Below the pieces are notes generated by a model that saw nothing but the letters and a program-made list of their open reading frames with translations, was not told the origin of the DNA and searched no databases. From assembly GCA_019454045.1 (NCBI GenBank), contig SKCR01015032.1:62001-126000 (forward strand): 64,000 nt of DNA, given 5' to 3'. This document shows positions 1-10,895 of the stretch, piece by piece. Both the position numbers and the translations under genes were made by a program. Position 1 is the stretch's first letter. Each line of letters starts with the position of its first letter. This DNA is from Zanthoxylum bungeanum. Its lineage: Eukaryota; Streptophyta; Magnoliopsida; Sapindales; Rutaceae.

Positions 1-300
1 TACACTTAGCATAAAAAATATGATCAAAGGTTGGTGATTACTTTTTAGCTTATTTTCGATTGAGTTGGCTAACTTAGATCATTATAATTATGAAGGGAAT
101 AACTCGTTTTAATTATGTTTATATGAAAAAATAAACATATGGTACTGAGTCTTTCATACATTATGTTATCTATGTATTGTATATACATACATTGCATGTT
201 GTATATGTCAAATGAAAAACAAATGTGAAAACTACAGCTAACAATTAAAAATAAATTATTTAATTAAAAAAATATATTATTAAGAACACAAAGTAATTCA

Positions 301-460
301 ATATTTTAAAAACCCGCAAAAAATCCGTTGGGTACTAATGCGGGTTTGGTAATTTATTTTTATATGCGGTGCAGGTTTGGTAATGAAAATTAAAACCCGC
401 AACGGGTATGGTGCGGGTTTGGTAATTTATTTACATATGCGGAACCCACTGCCATCCCTA
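301..460. mobile_element. hAT-like element fragment with one terminal repeat
   Basis: The right end reads CCACTGCCATCCCTA (446-460), the reverse complement of a TAGGGATGGCA-type terminus that I associate with plant hAT elements and their MITEs. Inside it the phrase GCGGGTTTGGTAATTTATTT occurs at 340-359 and 413-432, with related AAACCCGCAA words nearby, as in the GC-word-rich subterminal arrays of such elements. I find no matching left terminus and no 8-bp duplication, so this is at best a truncated copy. Family assignment is from memory of the terminus. Confidence 0.35.
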
Positions 461-1324
461 ATCACTCCTAATTAAGCAGACATCAAAATAGTACAAAGAT
501 TTAGACACACACTCTCTGTTTATGTTGTGATTAAAAAAATATAGTGAAAAATGATTGATTCATAAACAGTGTTTATGTGCGCTTTTCTAATATTTTGATA
601 ATTGATAAAATCTAAAAAATTTAACTTTTATAAAATTCAATTTTTGAAAAGTATTCATGATTAATAATAACAATTTCTTATCTAAATCAAATACTTAAAA
701 GTTATATTTTGACCAAAACATAATTTAATCACCTATGTTAAATTGTTTTAAATATTATAGTTACCTGATAATAATATATCTGATGAGTATTTTCAAAGCA
801 AGGTTTTTATGCGCCGCTTATCTATTGGATGTCAATTTGATGAGTTACATTATTATTTTTACTCACCATCAATAAATGAATGCTATGTGATTGAAATTTT
901 TTAAAATATATAAAATTATTTGAAAATTATAACTTTAGTAGTTCATAATATCGATCAAAATATGCATATCAAGATCGATTACAAAAAATAATTACGATAA
1001 ATAGTTTTATCAAGTCATTACATTACAATTTCTAACTACGTTTGGGAAAAAGATACGTGAAAATATCATATTATTCGGGATGAGCACAGATTCTGAATAA
1101 ATATAGAACCGATTAAAAATCAAACGATTTTTCTCTTTAAAATAAGAAAACCAAATCAATTTCTCAATTAAAATAGATTCCGATTTCGAAAATTCTGAAT
1201 CAGCACTTGTCTGACTTTCTTGAACCAAAACCTACCCATCTAACCAATTATATAAAATGAAAAACTCAGCACATGTCGACGAAGCAGGTTCCTTCTTAAT
1301 ATTTGCCAATGAAAATATTTTATT
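461..1324. other. AT-rich intergenic DNA, no gene seen
   Basis: AT-rich sequence with homopolymer runs and many stop codons in all frames. Short open frames here have no recognisable motif or codon pattern. Nothing else could be supported, and the same holds for bases 1-300. Confidence 0.6.
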
Positions 1325-1524
1325 GACACCAATTTTTTTTTTTTTTTTAATCGTTGAAAATTCCGCCATCAAACCACCCATTTCGGGCTTAAATAAAGTA
1401 GGTAAAATCTCCGGCTATTACAAGCTCTTACAAAAAGCACACTCCCTATATTCGAACCCACAACCTTAAAGTGAGATCTTGAACCATATATCATCAAACC
1501 AGACTCATTAGAGACGACACCAAT
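1325..1524 (-). mobile_element. tRNA-derived SINE (copy 1) with 9-bp TSD
   Basis: On the minus strand the body (1515 down to 1334) begins with an A-box-like stretch, TGGTTTGATGATATATGG (1501-1484). A B-box-like GGGTTCGAATAT follows (1459-1448), then a unique 3' region and a poly(A) tail seen as T-run 1334-1348. GACACCAAT flanks it directly at 1325-1333 and 1516-1524, a perfect 9-bp target-site duplication. Boxes A and B of an RNA polymerase III promoter plus a poly(A) tail and TSD are the hallmarks of a SINE. A clearly related copy lies at 10668-10895. I cannot name the family. Confidence 0.8.
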
Positions 1525-2640
1525 ATCTACCAACTCAAATAATCAATCATGTTGAGTGTTTGTTTGACCCAAAAGAAATAGTATCAGGTTTGGTGTAGCG
1601 TATCTAATTAATTACAATTAATTATGTGCTTCAAAAAGTTTGAAGGGAATGTAACTACAAATTTAAATAAATAATTTTGGGTTTGACTTAATTAGGTGGT
1701 GGGCTAACCACACACTTAGCCTGCACAATCATGAGATAAATTTACATGTTATATACTTTGATTTTAATTATAAGTTGTTTGATTAATCTATCTAGTAATA
1801 ATATGTCTCCACAATTATGATTGAGTACCAAGCTCTTTGTTTCTTGAACAAATCATAAGCTTAAATTGGTATTTTTTTAGAAATATTCATTTATTATTTA
1901 AATTATCTTAAAAGTATTTGAAATTTTAATACTATCAAGTTAAAAACTTATTATTTTATTTTTGTCTTCCCTTAACTCATTGGTGTTTCTATTTCTTCTT
2001 TTAAAATCTTAATTTTATATTTTTTTGTCTACCATGACTTTGCTTTAATTATGTTCTAATTTTAGCTTTTGATTGCATATTTGCATCAATAAATATAATT
2101 ATAGAATATGTTTTTCTTTATCTTAAGGATGTCTTGAAGTTGAAAATTTTAATAAGTATATTATTTTCTACTTTAAAGTAAAATAGTTTCAAATAATTAT
2201 TTAAAGATCTCATTTAAACAAAATTTTACACTACATTTAAAATCTCTATTAAAATCTTCTTTATTTCTTCTCATTGTTAGAACTTAAACTGAGAATCTTA
2301 TGCCTAATAAAAAAAGAAACTTTACTAGAATATCTGCACCATATATAAGTGAACTTAAAAAAAATAAATAAATAAAAAAAAAACAAACAAACAAAAAAAA
2401 CAACAAAAAAAAAAAAGCAAAAACAATAGTATGTAATTTATAAGACCTTAGCATATACTGAGATTAACCGGATAAACAGTGACAAATATATCACAAAATC
2501 TATCATATATAATTTATATAGTATTTATGTATTGAAAATTTTTTTATAACTATTATCTTTATAGACATTTTTTAAAATTATTATTATAAATCAACCTTTC
2601 CTGAGTCATATTCCTGGCCCGCCATTATAACAAGGAAAAA
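1525..2640. other. AT-rich intergenic DNA with A-rich simple sequence
   Basis: No gene recognised. Between about 2350 and 2425 there is an A-rich stretch with AAAAC/AAAT words. The rest is AT-rich DNA without an open frame of note. Confidence 0.6.
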
Positions 2641-2658
2641 AAAAATTATTTTAAATAA

Positions 2659-2980
2659 ATTTTTTTTTTTTAAGATGAAATTCATTCATAGATAAAAACA
2701 TCACAATGATGTAATTATGGGATCTAAGTTATGTAATTACACGACCATAAAAGCTCGAATATACACTTAGAATATTATAAGACTCAAGCTAAGTTAGGAT
2801 GAAAGCTAACAAGTAACAACAATTTATGCATTATGTGTTTCCCGTAACCAGCAAGAGTACATATTCACACCTAAAAACTATTAAGGTACATGAGGAATTA
2901 TGGGATCGGCATGTCCCCACCTCAATCTTAACGCAACGTTGATGACCATATACTCCTAACTAGAAGTGAACCAATATTAT
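2659..2980 (-). mobile_element. possible LINE 3' end
   Basis: The T-run at 2661-2671 followed by AAGATGAAATTCATTCAT reads on the minus strand as a sequence ending ATGAATTTCATCTT plus poly(A). In my experience this resembles the 3' ends of plant L1-type LINEs. No reverse transcriptase sequence and no TSD are visible. This is a weak call on a short motif. Confidence 0.2.
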
Positions 2981-3349
2981 ACATACATTGTACATAAAAA
3001 TTTTACAATAACATAAATTAATTTAATACATAACCAAATAGATATATAAAACTGTATAAACGTCCTAAAAAGCCTCAAAGAACTCATTCTTTGCTCATAA
3101 AGTCAGATCTATCCATTTTGCCTTCTTCAAATCTTTTGTATGTTGAAGAAAAATTATTATTCCTGTAAAAAACAGAAAACATAAAACCAACACAAAGGTT
3201 GGAAATCTACCACTAGAAAAAGTGGAACCACAGATTAACAGATCTGACAAACAAAAACATACAAAATCCGTAAAAAAAAAAAAACAAAACAAAACAAAAA
3301 ACACAAAAAAAAGGAAGCCGAGTGTTTCACTGGAAAAAAACTCTTTGAT
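2981..3349. other. intergenic DNA, no gene seen
   Basis: AT-rich flank of the copia element at 3355, with CAAAA/AAAAC-rich words near 3275-3312. The open frames here run into the LTR and have no recognisable protein content. Confidence 0.5.
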
Positions 3350-3354
3350 GAAAA

Positions 3355-3951
3355 TGTTGTAAATTCTTCAAATCTCCAAATGGTATAGTTTGGATGGAGG
3401 ATGGACATATCCCTTGGATGGTACCCCATATGGACATGCCCTCCAAATTGAGTGTAACATGGCTTTATGCTCCAAGGGATGCATAGGAGGGGTATAACCC
3501 TTTGGAGGGTTGCACCCCAACCTAAATGGTGCCCATTAGGCACCATTCCATGCCTTTATAAGGAGACATCCATGTTCATTCAAGGGATTGGAAAGAAATC
3601 CGAATTCATCCAAGATAAAAGTGTCTCACTATTTTCGTTTTTACAAGAGAGAGTTCCCTCAATTTCCAAGTTCGTGATCTTGTTAAGGAGTGCACCCTGA
3701 ACAAGAGGAATCTGGGTTATCCTGGGAGAACATTAGCCACAAAACCCGTAGAGCACCGAGACGGGGCTAACAAGTTCTTAAGGACAGAGAATCTTCTCGA
3801 CCTGAACCATTCCATTCGTCATTTTTACAAGGTTTTTCTTGTTCTCAATGTTATAGGGTTTATGTATGTTAGTGTAGTTCTACTTTTGTATTCTGGATTT
3901 GATTGTTATTTGCATGTTAATTTTCTGTTTAAAAACACTATACAACCTACA
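3355..3951 (+). repeat. 5' LTR of copia element B
   Basis: The LTR starts TGTTGTAAATTC and ends CAACCTACA. U3 contains alternating direct and inverted short words (CCCTTGGATGG, CCAAGGGATGC, CCCTTTGGAGGG). The TATA-like TTTATAAGG lies about 200 bp into the LTR. It is paired with 9457-10053. Confidence 0.95.
3555..3563 (+). promoter_or_regulatory. TATA-like box of element B 5' LTR
   Basis: TTTATAAGG sits within the GC-richer part of the LTR and is preserved in the 3' LTR at 9657-9665 despite about 6% divergence. It is the obvious core-promoter candidate. The transcription start itself is not visible. Confidence 0.5.
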
Positions 3952-4045
3952 ATCTTAAGAACTTATCATTAAGTGTTGTTAGATAGTAATTCGCATGCTT
4001 AGAAAAGAAAATTTTCTGGAAAAATAAAGTTTGTGCATGAAAAAT

Positions 4046-4405
4046 ACGTAGGGCGTTCGAACGCCCGCCGAACGCAAAGGCTAAAATCTAAAATTTTGTA
4101 AGAACGTTCGAACGCGTATTCAAACGCAACTCGAACGCAAGCCTTTTGCCTAAGAACGTTCGAACGCATCTTCAAACGCAAATCAAACGCAAACACTCTG
4201 ACTTAAAACGTTCGAACGCGTTCTGAACGCAACACGTACGTGAACTCTCTGGTATAGTCCGTTCGAACGCGTTCTCGAACGCTATACGGACGTGAACTCT
4301 CTGGAACACTTCGTTCGAACGCGTTCTCAAACGCAATACGAACGTGCACACACTGGACAGTCTCGTTCGAATGTAGATAAGAACGCGACACTAACGAATT
4401 AATCC
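4046..4405 (+). repeat. 52-bp tandem repeat, about 7 units, with CGTTCGAACG palindrome
   Basis: In the leader of element B the palindrome CGTTCGAACG occurs at 4054, 4105, 4157, 4209, 4260 and 4312, and as CGTTCGAATG at 4364. The spacing is 51 or 52 bp throughout. The first copy is the 16-bp perfect palindrome GGGCGTTCGAACGCCC (4051-4066). Each unit also carries further AACGC half-sites and ACGTGAAC-like ends. The block is conspicuously CpG-rich inside AT-rich DNA. It lies between the 5' LTR and gag, so it would be transcribed as leader RNA. Minus-strand open frames over it only mirror the repeat. Confidence 0.92.
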
Positions 4406-5014
4406 TGGAATTATTTTTTAAAACTGAATAGACTTAGATTAATTCAAGTAATCATAATATTAACTCAGTAAATCATATACTGAATAACAATAATCTTGGT
4501 AGTATAGATTTAAGTTATTATTAGGGTGTTCAATTATCACAAGTATACACATAGTGATAAAGTTGAAAATTAATTGTGTGTTGCATAATTGGTTGAGAAT
4601 TAAAGTGTAATCATACACAAGTAATCCCATCCAATCTTGATTGACACATACACATATATCTACACATATCGAATATTGTATTGTAAATCATAAGTTTAAT
4701 ACTGAGTTTGAATTGCTAAGAGATCCTATTGAAGAAGTGTTTAAAGGATATTCTGTCAAAAAGGCGATAAATGCCTAAGTGGTTAGGGATTTAAGTGGTT
4801 ACTCCGGACCGCCCTCGTCCTCTGGGAATATTCCTTTATTTACTTTTCATAAGAATCTTTAGTCAAAATTCAAGGACTTGTGTTTATTGGAACCACCGTC
4901 CAATAGAACAACGAGTGGATACTTGGTATATCACTTGAACAATATCATTTGTTGACCGTTGTGCAAATTGTCTTTTATAGACTAATTGACCCCTGTTGGT
5001 TTTTCCATTTACAT

Positions 5015-5831
5015 ATGGCTAGCGGAAACATCATAGTACCGGTTTCTCATGGAGAAAAACCAGAAGAGTTTGGTGAGGCAAACTTTAAACAGTGGCAGAG
5101 CAAAATGATGTTCTATCTGATAACTTTGCAGTTGGCTAAATACTTCAAAGATCCTCCGGGAGGGTGAATCAGAAATAGCCAAACAACTGCGGGAAGAGAC
5201 ATGCTCGTCTGGCGACTTCTTATGCAAGAACTACCTTTTGGGTGGACTTGACAAATACCTTGTACAATGTGTACCAAGGCATGGTTTATGCGAAGATTCG
5301 CTGGGAATCTCTCGATAATAAATATAAATTCGAGGATGTTGGTCAAAAGAAATTTGTCGTTGGTAGGTTCTTAGACTACAAGATGATAGATTCAAGAACT
5401 ATAAACTGCAATTGATTATTCATGAAATATTGGATAAAGGTATGAAACTTTGTGAGATGTTTCAAGTTGCCACTATCATTGAAAAGTTTCCTCCATCATG
5501 GAAGGACTTCAGGAGCTATCTAAAACACAAAAAGAAGAAGATGAGCCTTGAAGACCTTGGAGTTCGATTGAGGATCGAAGAGGACAACAAAAAGTCCGAA
5601 AAGGCCAGCTACAAGACTATGGAGTCTAAGGCCAACATCGTCGAGGATGGAAAAGGTAGCAAAAAGAGAAAGAACACTGCAGCCGATTCTTCCCAAGCAA
5701 ACAAGAAGTTCAAGGGGAAGTGCTTCAACTGTGGAAAAAGTGGTCATATTGCAAAGGACTGCAGAAACAAGAAGTCTCAGGACAAGGGCAAGAAAAAGAA
5801 AAATGAGGCCCATGTCGCTGAAGATGAGTAG
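5015..5831 (+). pseudogene. gag: gag of copia element B (frameshifted)
   Basis: Gag forms the cytoplasmic particle that packages element RNA. The ATG at 5015 opens a frame starting MASGNIIVPVSHGEKP, followed by a W-containing segment typical of copia Gag N-termini. That frame is lost near 5165. From 5412 the protein resumes in the frame shared with protease and integrase. It has a lysine-rich stretch and a perfect CCHC zinc knuckle, CFNCGKSGHIAKDC, at about 5721-5762, expected to bind RNA. An in-frame TAG at 5829-5831 cuts it from pol. In a working copia element this would be one continuous polyprotein, so this is a broken copy. Confidence 0.85.
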
Positions 5832-5852
5832 TTAACTGATGAGATCTCAGAG

Positions 5853-7367
5853 ATGAACCTCTCAGCAGTGGTAACTGAAGCCTACTTGGTTGGGAATCCG
5901 AGAGAATGGTGGGTAGACAGTAGGGCTACTCGTCATATCTGTGTTGATAGCAAGATGTTTTCCTCGTATCTGAATGTTGATTGTGGCGATCATCTGAATT
6001 TTGGAAACTCATCTACCTCTAGAGTGGTTGGACAAGGCACAGTGGTTCTGAAGATGACATCCAGAACAGAGCTTACATTGAAGAATGTTTTGCATGTTCC
6101 AGATATTCAGAAGAACTTGGTCTCGGGTTCTCTCTTTAGCAAGAATGGCTTTAAGCTTGTATTTTTTTTTGACAAGTTTGTATTGACTAAAAATGATGTC
6201 TATGTAGGAAAAAGATACCTCACTGAGGGCCTTTTCAAATTCAATGTAATGACTGTCAATCGACACAGTGGTAATAATAAAGCTACAACTTCTGCTTATA
6301 TTATTTAGTCACAAAATGTATGGCATGAGAGGTTAGGACATGTTAATTATGATACGATGCGTAAATTAATTAACATGGACCTTATACCTAAATTACCAAT
6401 TGATAGCCAACATAAGTGTGAGGCATGTGTTGAAGCAAAAATACATAGAACATCATTTCATTCCATTGAACGAAGTTCTGAACCCTTGGAACTTGTACAC
6501 ACTGATGTGTGTGATATGAATATTGTGCAAATAAGAGGCGGTAAAAAGTACTTTGTCACTTTTATCTATGATAGCACAAGATTCTGTTATGTGTATTTGC
6601 TGAGGAGCAAAGATGAAGCTATTGAGAGCTTTGTACACTACAAAAACGAAGTTGAAAATCAACTGGGCAAGAAAATCAAGAGAATCATGAGTGATAGAGG
6701 TGGTGAATATGTGTCACCATTTGTTGAATATTGTTCCAAACATGGAATTATTCACGAAACCACTGCTGCTTATTCGCCTCAACAAAACGGGATTGTTGAG
6801 CGTAAAAACCGAACGTTGAAGGAAATGATGAACGCCATGTTGACAAGTTCTGGTTTACCCCAGAACTTGTTGGGGGAAGCCTTGCTTTTCGCGAACTACG
6901 TTCTGAACAATCTTCTTCAGAGAAGATTGGACAAGACACCATATGAGTTGTGGAAAGGTCACGTATCTTCCTACAAATACCTAAAAATGTGGGGGTGTCT
7001 TTCCAAAGTATTGGTTCCTAAACCTAAAAAGGTTAGAATAGGACCCAAAACTATTGACTGTATATTCATTGGATATGCTCGCAACAGTAGTGCGTATCGA
7101 TTCTTGGTACACAAGTCTGAGATTCCTGACATCAATCTGAATATGATAATTGAGTCAAGGAATATGACAATTTTTGAAGAGACATTTCCTTATAAGGAAA
7201 GACAAAGAATAGAGTCTCTCAAAAGAACTATTGATACTGTCAAAGACAGTGATCAAGTTGACCAAGAATCAGATGAACGTACAAACGTTGAGACAATCGA
7301 ACCTAGACGTAGCAAAAGAGCTAGAACGTCAAAGTCGTTTGGTCCCGATTTTCTGACATACTTGTAG
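5853..7367 (+). pseudogene. pol: copia B pol, protease and integrase part
   Basis: The frame is the same as the end of gag. An aspartic-protease motif appears as WWVDSRATRHIC near 5909-5943, where the usual D-S-G is changed to D-S-R, which should harm cleavage. A TAG at 6306-6308 interrupts, then the GAG-pre-integrase motif WHERLGHVNY follows. The integrase core shows HTDVCD (first Asp), SDRGGEY (second Asp) and a following NRTLKEMM with the Glu. The integrase C-terminal region runs to about 7250, and the frame ends at TAG 7365-7367. The part is degraded but recognisable throughout. Confidence 0.85.
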
Positions 7368-7413
7368 AAAATGAGCCTCAAAGCTTTAAAGAAGCAATGT
7401 CTTTCCGGAAGCA

Positions 7414-8881
7414 CCTTTGTGGAAAGAGGCTATCAATAGTGAGATTGATTCAATCCTACAAAATCATACTTGGGAGTTGGTTGATCTTCCTCCAGGTTGT
7501 AAGCCACTGAGCTACAAATGGATATTCAAACAGAAGATGAAACCGGATGGATCAATAGATAAGTACAAGGCAAGGCTTGTCATAAAAGGTTATAGACAAA
7601 AAGAAGGCCTTGATTACTTTGACACATATTCACCAGTGACTCGTATCACATCAATAAGAATACTTATAGCCATAGCAGCTATATTTGGTCTTGAAATACA
7701 TCAAATGGATGTAAAGACGGCATTCTTGAATGGTGAATTGGATGAAGAGATTTACATGGAACAACCAGAAGGTTTAATGTTCCTGGACAAGAACAGAAGG
7801 TGTGCAAACTTGTAAAATCCTTGTACGGATTAAAACAAACACCTAAACAATAACATGAGAAATTTAACAAAGAGATGTTGTCAAGTGGGTTTAAAACCAA
7901 TGAGTGTGATAAGTGTGTGTACACCAAATCAACTCAAAAAGGATATGTCATTGTATGTCTCTACGTAAACGATATGCTGATAATTGGTAGTAATAATGAA
8001 ATGATTCAGTCAACCAAGAAAGTGTTATCCAGCAAATTTGATATGAAAGATTTGGTATAGCTGATGTGATCCTAGGAATTAAGATTTCTAGAACATCAGA
8101 ATGATATATATTATCTCAGACTCATTATGTTGAAAAGATACTTGAGAAATATAATAAAGGAGATCTAAATATGGCTAGAACTCTTGTGGACCTAACTCTT
8201 CATCTATCAAAGAATAGTGGCTCAAACGTATCGTAATTAGAGTATTCGAGAATCATCGGAAGTCTGATGTATCTCACGAATTGCACACGACCTGATATCA
8301 CTCAAGCTGTGAATAGGCTTAGCAGATATACGAGCAATCCATGACATAACCACTGGAAAGCCATAGTAAGAGTTTTGAGGTATCTGAGAGAAACTTCAAA
8401 ATATGGGCTACATTATGAGAGATATCCTGATGTTCTAGAGGGATACAGCGATGCTAACTGGATATCTGATACAGTGGATTCCAAAAGTGGATTTATTTTC
8501 ACACTTGGTAGTGCAGCCGTGTCATGGAAATCCTCGAGGCAAATATGTATTGCCCGGTCTACTATGGAATCAGAGTTCATAGCATTAGACAAAATAGCGG
8601 AAGAAGCATAATGGCTTAGAAACTTCCTGGAGGATATAATGGTAAGCATACATTGTGATAGCCAATCGGCTATTGGGAGAGCCCAAAATACAATGTATAT
8701 TTGTAAGTCTCGACACATACGTCGGAGACATAATACCATACGTCAACTGCTCTCAAGTGGCATAATATCGATCGATTATGTTAAGTCGAAGGAAAACCTA
8801 GTGGATCAACTTACTAAAGGTTTACCTAGAAAGGAAGTTGAGAAGTCATCGAGGGGAATTGGCTTGAAGCCTATAGATTAA
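7414..8881 (+). pseudogene. pol: copia B pol, reverse transcriptase and RNase H part
   Basis: After a frameshift near 7370, the RT is recognised by WELVDLPPGCKPL, KARLVIKGYRQKEG and QMDVKTAFLNGELDEEIYM (7417-7790). A further shift near 7800 follows. The polymerase active site reads YVND instead of YVDD at about 7965-7976, a change that should abolish catalysis. RNase H follows with [19 protein letters not shown] and a tail ending NLVDQLTKGLPRKEV (to 8881). The segments use at least three frames with internal stops. Reverse copying of the element RNA would need help from another copy. Confidence 0.85.
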
Positions 8882-9442
8882 GAATTGTCACTGTGGAAAC
8901 CCAACCTAGTTGATTGGAGATCCCAAGATCTAGGTTCAAAGGGGATAACAGAAACTTTATGCAATTCAAAATAAGCACTGAAGAGTTTTGTACTCTTTCC
9001 CATTCCGATAATGACACAGAATGATGTCTGTCAAGGTTAGGATAATCTAAGGCTTTTATTGATCACTATATTAGGAGATGGGTCCTAATGGGGATAAAGG
9101 CAGATTACCTTTTTATAGTAGATCACTTATTTCAAGTAAGAAGTGAGGTCGCTTCCATGGGATTTTACAGGCTGATTTCCCTAAAGTGCTTGATGAATCC
9201 AGAACCGCTGTTCAGGGCCAAAATGAACACAACTGTAGAACGGGAAAATGGTCGAAGTGAAGCTGTATGTTGGCAATTGTCTTGGTTTACACCAACGGCA
9301 GAATATTTCAAGACTATGGGTCACTGGTTTGCCAAGTAAATCCAATTGTCATTCACTAGGAAAGGTTCAAGGCGAAAGCTACCTATTTTGATGCAGCTTT
9401 AGTTCACAGAAACTCTCTCAAGTGTCTGCATGTATATTTGAA
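8882..9442 (+). other. 3' untranslated region of element B
   Basis: Sequence between the RNase H tail and the polypurine tract. Its open frames have no recognisable content, and their codon use does not resemble the pol region. Confidence 0.6.
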
Positions 9443-9456
9443 GAATTGTGGGGGAT
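9443..9456 (+). promoter_or_regulatory. polypurine tract of element B
   Basis: GAATTGTGGGGGAT lies immediately 5' of the 3' LTR. This purine-rich stretch is the expected primer site for plus-strand DNA synthesis. Confidence 0.75.
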
Positions 9457-10053
9457 TGTTGTAAATTCTTCAAATCTTCAAATGGTATAGATTGGATGGA
9501 GGAGAGACATGTCCCTTGGATGGTACCCCATACGGACATATCCTCCAAATTGAGTGTAACATGGCTTTGTGCTCCAAGGGATGCATATGAGGGGTATAAC
9601 CCTTTGGAGGGTTGCACCCCAACCCAAAGAGTGCCCATGAGGCACCATTCCATGCCTTTATAAGGAGGCATCCAAGTTCATTCAAGGGATTAGAAAGAAA
9701 TCCGAATTCATCCAAGATAAAAGTGTCTCACTATTTTCGTTTTTACAAGAGAGAGTTCCCTCCATTTCCAAGTTCGTGATCTTGTTAAGGAGTGCCCCTT
9801 GAACAAGAGGAATCTGGGTTATCCTGGGAGAACATTAGCCTCAAAACCCATAGAGCGCCGAGACGGGGCTGATAAGTTCTTAAGGACAGAGAATCTTCTC
9901 GACCTGGACCACTGCATTCGTCATTTTTACAAGGTTTTTCTTGTTCTCAAAGTTTGAGGGTTTATGCATGTTAGTGTAGATATACTTTTGTGTTCTGGAT
10001 TTGATTGTTATTTGCATGTTAATTTTCTGTTTAATAACACTATACAACCTACA
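9457..10053 (+). repeat. 3' LTR of copia element B
   Basis: 597 bp, the same length as the 5' LTR without a net indel, with about 36 substitutions by eye. It is followed by the TSD GAAAA (10054-10058). Long frames on either strand through the LTR are not shared in frame by the two LTR copies and are not counted as genes. Confidence 0.95.
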
Positions 10054-10058
10054 GAAAA

Positions 10059-10667
10059 CACTGGTGACCTAGGAGAATATGGAAAAAGAGGATGTTAGAA
10101 CAAAGACAGAGAAGGAAAAAAAAAATTGAGAGGGGGAGAAGAGATGAGAATGGAAGAAAAAGGAAGAAAGAAAGAAGAAACAGAGAGAAGAGAAGGAAAA
10201 AAAAATAGAGAAGTGCGAATGGAGGAGAAAGAAAGAGAAAAATGAAGGGAAAATTGTGGTGGCGGCAGAGGAGCAAAGAAATTAGGGTTTTTTTTTTTCA
10301 GAGAGCAGGAGGCACTCTGGTTTTAATAACTTTGGTCAGCCACTAACCTATGATCGCTATAAAAGGAAACCTAAAAATTATATTTGGTAGAAAACATGAT
10401 TTAGGGTTAGAAAATGCATATTCCAACTTGATTAAATTTTACGATCGATTTTTTCAAAAGAAATTGACAGTTATTTACAAAATTTAATCCTTGTATAGGC
10501 ACATAGTAGTAATTTCAAACAAATTCACTAACATTATTTAACAATCATTAACTGAATGGTACATATTTGGATAATTCTAAAAGTCCTATTGTGTGTTTCA
10601 GGTACGAGATTATAAACCCGGATACGTGCACAGGCTTTATGACACACAGTACCAAGATACCATACAT
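10059..10667. other. GA-rich intergenic stretch with telo-box-like motif
   Basis: Between 10085 and 10260 the plus strand is almost pure purine (GAGAAGA words). Next to it is ATTAGGGTTTTTT (10281-10293), which on the minus strand reads AAACCCTAAT followed by a long pyrimidine tract. That pattern resembles the core promoter and 5' leader of some plant housekeeping genes (telo-box plus CT-rich leader). No coding sequence follows it before the copia LTR at 10053. It may be a gene-start remnant or simple sequence. Confidence 0.3.
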
Positions 10668-10677
10668 AATTTGCACA

Positions 10678-10717
<40 letters not shown>

Positions 10718-10895
10718 AAATCATTGAAAATTATGCAGCCAAATCACTTACAGACTTAAGCGGATCAGGTAAAATCTCCGGCTGTCTCGGACTCTTACAA
10801 GAAACGCACTCTCTTTATTCGAATTCAGGACCTGAAGGTCGGGTCATGCGCCCTACACCACCAAACCACATCCCTCGGGTACAATTTACACATAA
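10668..10895 (-). mobile_element. tRNA-derived SINE (copy 2) with 13-bp TSD
   Basis: AATTTGCACATAA (10668-10680) and AATTTACACATAA (10883-10895) are a 13-bp TSD with one mismatch. The body on the minus strand starts near 10882, with A-box-like TGGTTTGGTGGTGTAGGG (10868-10851). B-box-like GAATTCGAATAA follows (10826-10815), then the shared block AGCCGGAGATTTTACCT seen in copy 1. The 3' tail is (TA)n at 10682-10714 instead of poly(A). The microsatellite is therefore the SINE tail. Confidence 0.8.

Larger units (their letters stand above)
3355..10053 (+). mobile_element. complete but mutated Ty1/copia retrotransposon (element B)
   Basis: Two LTRs of exactly 597 bp (3355-3951 and 9457-10053), both TGTTGTAA...CTACA, bracket gag-pol in the copia order gag, protease, integrase, reverse transcriptase, RNase H. 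GAAAA precedes (3350-3354) and follows (10054-10058), a perfect 5-bp TSD. By eye the LTRs differ at about 36 of 597 positions (about 6%), so the insertion is not recent. The coding region has several frameshifts and stops, so it cannot make its own proteins now. No tRNA-Met primer site is recognisable just after the 5' LTR. I do not assign a named copia lineage. Confidence 0.95.

Noticed and set aside
3999..4391. Minus-strand frames with repeated AFERS-like peptides
   Set aside because: They are translations of the 52-bp tandem repeat on the antisense strand, with no independent support.
9399..9715. Open frames across the copia B LTRs (also 3235-3546 and 3467-3700)
   Set aside because: The two LTR copies do not keep the same frame or start, so they are chance frames in LTR DNA.
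10682..10714. (TA)n as an independent microsatellite
   Set aside because: It lies exactly between the left TSD and the SINE body and is best explained as the SINE tail.
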